Shown: positions 60,739 through 64,000 of the stretch, piece after piece
How positions within the stretch are numbered: the stretch's first letter is position 1
How the letters are laid out: every line of letters begins with the position of its first letter
Assembly (NCBI RefSeq): GCF_018070025.1
Contig: NZ_JAGPYQ010000001.1
Span: 7,254,001 to 7,318,000 of the forward strand
DNA from: Streptomyces liliiviolaceus
Lineage (GTDB): Bacteria > Actinomycetota > Actinomycetes > Streptomycetales > Streptomycetaceae
Reading direction: 5' to 3'
Length of the DNA stretch: 64,000 bases
The notes under the pieces: model-generated
The model's input: only the letters and a program-made list of their open reading frames with translations
The model's database searches: none
What the model was told of the DNA's origin: nothing
Made by a program: the position numbers and the translations under genes

Positions 60739-61667
60739 CGGCACTCGTACGGCGCTGGGCCACCCTCGCCGAAAGCATCCAGGGGACCGGGAAACGGCAG
60801 AACCAGGACTGGTACGCGTTCTCCGGGACCGGTTCCTCGGCCGATCCCCTCGTCCTCGCCGTGGCGGACGGCCACGGCTCGGCCGCGCACGCGCGCAGCG
60901 CGCTCGGGGCACGGTTCGCCGTGGACCGGTTCGTCGCGCTGGCGACGGAGTTCGGCCGGGCCGCCGACGCCGGCCACGAACCGGGCGGGCTCGCCCGGCT
61001 GATGAACTACGCCCGCAACGACATGCCGCGCGCCCTCGTCCAGTCCTGGCGCGAGGCGGCCCTCGGGCACTGGTCGCGGCACCGCCCGGTGGCCGACCTC
61101 GGCCTGCCCGAGCCCGGCACCGACGAGAAGCTGACGCTGTACGGGACCACGCTGATCGGCGCGGTCGTGACGCCGTGGCTGCTGACGGCCTGGCAGATCG
61201 GCGACGGCGATCTGGCGGTGGTGGGCCACGACGGCTCGGTGGCCCGGCCGCTGGCCCCGGCCGAGGACGACCTGGGCGACGAGACCGAGTCGCTGTGCGG
61301 ACCGCAGGCGTGGCGCGCGGTACGGACGCACTGGGCGCCCGTGTTCGAGGAGGCGCGGATCCCGCGGCTGGTGGTGCTGTCCACGGACGGTCTGTCGAAG
61401 AGTTTCGCGTCGGGGGACGGCTTCACAGAGTTCGTCGGGGGCATGGACGAGCGGCTCGCGACGGAGGGCTTCGAGGGGGTGCGGGAGGCGCTGCCCGACT
61501 GGCTGCGGCACGCCTCGCGGTACTCCGGCGACGACACGACCCTGGCCGCGGCGCTCCTGCACTCGTACGCGGCCCGCCCGCAGCCCAAGCCCGAACCGGA
61601 ACCCGCCTCGGAGCCCGGCACCGACCCCGCCACCGAACCGGAATCCGAACGAAAGAGGGAGACCTAG
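60732..61667 (+). CDS. PP2C-family protein phosphatase
   Basis: This 311-residue metal-dependent Ser/Thr phosphatase has RQNQDWYAF, LVLAVADGHGSAAHARSALG (DGH motif), LLTAWQIGDGDLAVV, VVLSTDGLSKSF and YSGDDTTLAAALL, which carries the last metal Asp residues. The C-terminal 30 residues are a Pro/Glu-rich tail (KPEPEPASEPGTDPATEPES). It starts at GTG 60732 or 60735, overlapping the vWA stop, and ends directly against the kinase start. It likely reverses what the kinase does. Confidence 0.9.
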   Translation: MVTALVRRWATLAESIQGTGKRQNQDWYAFSGTGSSADPLVLAVADGHGSAAHARSALGARFAVDRFVALATEFGRAADAGHEPGGLARLMNYARNDMPRALVQSWREAALGHWSRHRPVADLGLPEPGTDEKLTLYGTTLIGAVVTPWLLTAWQIGDGDLAVVGHDGSVARPLAPAEDDLGDETESLCGPQAWRAVRTHWAPVFEEARIPRLVVLSTDGLSKSFASGDGFTEFVGGMDERLATEGFEGVREALPDWLRHASRYSGDDTTLAAALLHSYAARPQPKPEPEPASEPGTDPATEPESERKRET

Positions 61668-63011
61668 ATGACCGGCATGCTCGACAGCGGCACCCGCCTG
61701 ACCGTGGAGACCGGTGAGGAGGTCCAGGTCGTCGACATGCTGGGGGCGGGCGGCCAGGGCGAGGTCTACCGGGTGAAGACGTCCGTCGGCGAGAAGGCCC
61801 TCAAGTGGTACTACCCGACCTGCGCGACCGCGGAGCAGGAGGGGATCGTACGGGAACTGGTGTCGCGCGACTTCGACGACGACCGCTTCCTGTGGCCCGA
61901 GGCGTACGTGCCCTGGCACCACGGCTCGTTCGGGTATCTGATGGGGCTGCGGCCCGACCGGTTCAAGGGCCTGCCCGCCCTGTTCCGCCGTCAACTGCGC
62001 ACCAGCACGCGCGCGTTGCTGACCGCGTGCCTGTACACCGTCGAGGCGTACCAGGCGCTCCACTCGCGCGGCATCGCCTACCGGGACATCTCCTGGGGCA
62101 ACGTGTTCTTCGACCCGGACACCGGTGACATCCTCGTCTGCGACAACGACAACGCGGTGGTGGAGGGCGACGCGAGCGGGATCTCCGGGACGATGGAGTT
62201 CATGGCGCCCGAGCTGGTGCGCGCCGAGCCGGGCGCCCGTCCCGGTACGCAGTCCGATCTGCACTCGCTGGCCGTGCTGCTGTTCATGTTCCTGATGAAC
62301 CATCACCCGCTCAAGGGCAGGCGGGAGTTGGCGATCCACTGCTTGGACGAGGCCGCCGAGCGGAAGCTCTACGGGAAGAACCCGCTGTTCGTCTTCGACC
62401 CGGCGGACGACTCGAACGAACCCGACCCGATGGAGCACGCGACCGTGCTGGCCACCTGGGACGCCTCCGCGGGCGCCCTCCAGAAACTGTTCCGGCGCAG
62501 CTTCACGGCCGGGCTGCACGATCCGGCGGTCCGGGTGCGGGAGTCCGAGTGGCGCGACGCGCTGCGGGCGGTCCGGGACGCGGTGGTGGAGTGCGCGTCC
62601 TGCGGGCGGCAGAACATGACCGAACCGGGTGAGCACCAGCAGCAGGCGTCCCGCCCGTGCTGGGGCTGCGGGGCGCTGCTGGTACTGCCGCCGCGTCTGA
62701 CGGTGACCACTCCCCCGCCGCGCACCGAGCGCCACATCCGGCTGCCGCGCGCGGCCCGGGTGCAGGCCCACCATCTGCAGGCGGAGCCCGCCCGGCACGA
62801 CTACTCGGACGCGAGCCTGGTGGCCGAACTGGTGGAACACCCCACGAAGCCTGGCCGTTTCGGCATCGCGAACCGCAGCGACCGGACCTGGGCGGGCACG
62901 CGCTCGGACGGCACGTCCCAGCAGATCGGCCCCGGCCAGACGGTTCCGCTGCGCGCGGGCCTGGAACTGGACCTGGGCGACGGGAGCCGCGCGGTCGTCC
63001 GGGCGAAGTGA
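61668..63011 (+). CDS. Ser/Thr protein kinase with degenerate HRD and DFG motifs, zinc ribbon and FHA-like tail
   Basis: This 447-residue kinase has the Gly loop LGAGGQGEVYRV, Lys46 in EKALKWYY, YRDISWGN in place of HRDxKxxN (D140, N145), DND (159-161) in place of DFG, and GTMEFMAPELVR. Asp, Asn and Lys are kept, so activity is possible. After residue 300 a zinc ribbon (ECASCGRQN, PCWGCGALL) and a beta-rich end resembling a short FHA domain follow (GIANRSDRTWAGTRSDGTSQ, ELDLGDGSRAVV). ATG 61668 follows the phosphatase stop at once. It is the last gene of the operon and converges on the candidate effectors. Confidence 0.85.
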   Translation: MTGMLDSGTRLTVETGEEVQVVDMLGAGGQGEVYRVKTSVGEKALKWYYPTCATAEQEGIVRELVSRDFDDDRFLWPEAYVPWHHGSFGYLMGLRPDRFKGLPALFRRQLRTSTRALLTACLYTVEAYQALHSRGIAYRDISWGNVFFDPDTGDILVCDNDNAVVEGDASGISGTMEFMAPELVRAEPGARPGTQSDLHSLAVLLFMFLMNHHPLKGRRELAIHCLDEAAERKLYGKNPLFVFDPADDSNEPDPMEHATVLATWDASAGALQKLFRRSFTAGLHDPAVRVRESEWRDALRAVRDAVVECASCGRQNMTEPGEHQQQASRPCWGCGALLVLPPRLTVTTPPPRTERHIRLPRAARVQAHHLQAEPARHDYSDASLVAELVEHPTKPGRFGIANRSDRTWAGTRSDGTSQQIGPGQTVPLRAGLELDLGDGSRAVVRAK

Positions 63012-63047
63012 GCGCCCCGGATCAGAGGTGAGGGGGCCGCGCCGGGT

Positions 63048-63371
63048 TCACAGGCCGAGGACCCGGCTCAGCTCCTGGGCGAGGGCGAGCCCTCCGCTGC
63101 CGGCCGCGACGCCCACGGAGATCGTGTCCAGGGCCGAGCGGACCCGCCCGCGGTCCGGGGCGGCGCCCTCCTGCTCGGCCCGCGCCAACTCGCCCCGTAC
63201 GACCTCGGCCTGCGCGACGAGGTGCGGGTTCTCGGTGCGCAGCCGCTCCACGAGTTCGGCGGCCAGGCGCAGCGACTGGGCCGCGTCCACCCCGTTGTTG
63301 ACCTCGATACGGCCGTGGTCGCCGAAGTTGGAGGGGCCGTTGATGTTGCCGTGGAAGTTGAAGGTGCTCAT
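63048..63371 (-). CDS. Small protein with N-terminal RHIM-like motif (candidate effector)
   Basis: This 107-residue protein starts at ATG 63371 after AGGAG. Residues 5-24 hold NFHGNINGPSNFGDHGRIEV, a Gly/Asn-rich beta-prone motif that fits the RHIM/BASS layout of hydrophobic-Gly-x-x-(N/G)-x-hydrophobic. A helical stretch follows (LRLAAELVERLRTENP, AEVVRGELARAEQEG), then a Gly-rich hydrophobic end (ALDTISVGVAAGSGGLALAQ). The same motif ends the neighbouring protein at 63451. By analogy with amyloid-signalling pairs this could be the executioner, but no known toxic domain is recognised. Confidence 0.6.
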   Translation of the reverse strand: MSTFNFHGNINGPSNFGDHGRIEVNNGVDAAQSLRLAAELVERLRTENPHLVAQAEVVRGELARAEQEGAAPDRGRVRSALDTISVGVAAGSGGLALAQELSRVLGL

Positions 63372-63450
63372 GCCTGACTCCTGATCGGGGTGCTGTTCGC
63401 CGTACGCGCGGGTTCGTCGAGGACGGGCTTGCCGAGGGGGCGGGTGCGGG

Positions 63451-64000
63451 TCACGGTCCGCCGGCCTGGCCCGCGCCCGGGTGGCCGCCCTGCCCCTGCT
63501 GCGGCTGGCCGCCCGCCATGTTGATCTGGCCCTGGTTGCCGATGTTGCTGGGGCCGTTGATGTCCCCGGAGATGTTGTAGGTCTGGGTGCTGATGATCTG
63601 CTGCGCCTTGTCGAACGAGCCCGTGTCCACGTTGTGGTCCTGGAGGAAGCGCTCGGTCGCGACCAGGACGCCCTGCTGGAGCCGGAACAGGAAGTCCTGC
63701 GCGTCGGTCTTCTCCGAGTAGCCGGCCGCGTCCCAGTCGCCGAGGCTCTCGCGCAGACTGTCGAACGCCCCGTAGTCGTACACCAGATGGCGTTCCTTGA
63801 TCTCACGGCGCGTCTTGGTCAGGGCGCGCTCCGCCTCGCGGTGGAACCGGCGCCGGGCGCGCAGCCGCCGGGAGGCACCGCGCAGCTCGGGCCAGACGTG
63901 CGAGGTGGCGTACGAGACGAGGCTCCACCAGCTCTCGCCGCGGGCGACGGGCAGGTGGTCCACCCGGTGGAAGCGGCCGTGCAGCGGCGGGATCGCGTAC
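63451..64000 (-). CDS. Protein with C-terminal RHIM-like motif (5' end beyond the window)
   Basis: At least 182 residues are visible and the frame stays open to the window edge, so the N-terminus is missing; GTG 63963 is a possible but unneeded start. The visible part is helical and charged (ELRGASRRLRARRRFHREAE, ALTKTRREIKERHLVYDYGA, DAQDFLFRLQQGVLVATERF). It is followed by TYNISGDINGPSNIGNQGQI near the C-terminus and a Gly/Gln tail. The motif matches the N-terminus of the small protein 79 bases downstream on the same strand. It may be the sensor or adaptor that templates it. Confidence 0.6.
   Translation of the reverse strand, partial: YAIPPLHGRFHRVDHLPVARGESWWSLVSYATSHVWPELRGASRRLRARRRFHREAERALTKTRREIKERHLVYDYGAFDSLRESLGDWDAAGYSEKTDAQDFLFRLQQGVLVATERFLQDHNVDTGSFDKAQQIISTQTYNISGDINGPSNIGNQGQINMAGGQPQQGQGGHPGAGQAGGP

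Noticed and set aside
60156..62840. Open frame of 894 codons on the minus strand
   Set aside because: It is antisense to vWA, phosphatase and kinase genes whose catalytic motifs are intact.

Overview
The window is high-GC actinobacterial DNA, almost certainly from a Streptomyces chromosome. The evidence is the extreme third-position GC, the many GTG/TTG starts, the scarcity of TTA codons (only one in-frame TTA was noticed), secreted sugar-binding enzymes, and a sulfate-assimilation operon in the order usual for Streptomyces. No rRNA, tRNA, CRISPR array, insertion sequence or prophage was seen. All identifications come from reading translations and motifs by eye; no database was searched.

Layout. 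0-8.5 kb: a TetR regulator; a terpene-cyclase-fold protein with a cupin-like partner; a Nudix hydrolase; a PEP-mutase-family enzyme; a secreted esterase/GH43 pair; homocysteine S-methyltransferase. 8.5-19.8 kb: two large secreted proteins (sugar dehydrogenase-PKD-CBM6-ricin, and ThuA-3-ketoglycoside hydrolase-ricin) with nearly identical C-terminal modules; a methionine aminopeptidase facing an Xre regulator; a carboxylesterase facing a LacI regulator; a second ThuA protein with a MarR-like regulator. 19.8-27 kb: a DUF4097/ABC exporter operon, a VOC protein, two AraC regulators, an NAD(P)-binding oxidoreductase and a BrkB membrane protein.

27.8-36 kb is a compact biosynthetic operon. SbnA and SbnB homologues would make L-2,3-diaminopropionate. 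A stand-alone C(part)-A-T protein would activate an amino acid. A separate T-domain protein with membrane segments and left-handed beta-helix domains resembles the polymerising half of poly-epsilon-lysine synthetase, and a SyrP/TauD-like oxygenase is present. The likely product is a diaminopropionate homopolymer or short peptide, made by a split synthetase. 36-41.5 kb holds an AidB-like acyl-CoA dehydrogenase, a GAF regulator, a secreted protein of unknown function and a GNAT acetyltransferase. 41.6-51.3 kb is the sulfate-assimilation and sulfonate-uptake operon (sulfite reductase, cysH, cysC, cysD, cysN, ABC importer, sirohydrochlorin chelatase), preceded by a short RRHVDL-type leader peptide and a hairpin.

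51.7-64 kb is the most unusual part: a tightly overlapping operon of a beta-rich protein, two large P-loop GTPase-like proteins with zinc ribbons, a 1009-residue partner, a 39-residue membrane peptide, a vWA protein, a PP2C phosphatase and a degenerate-motif protein kinase. Two convergent genes facing it share a G-x-I-N-G-P-S-N-x-G motif that resembles RHIM/BASS amyloid-signalling motifs. I read this as an NTP- and phosphorylation-controlled conflict (defence or cell-death) system with a candidate amyloid-triggered effector. The second of these genes runs off the window. A dispersed 20-bp repeat, often paired as perfect 48-bp palindromes, marks many gene ends through the window.
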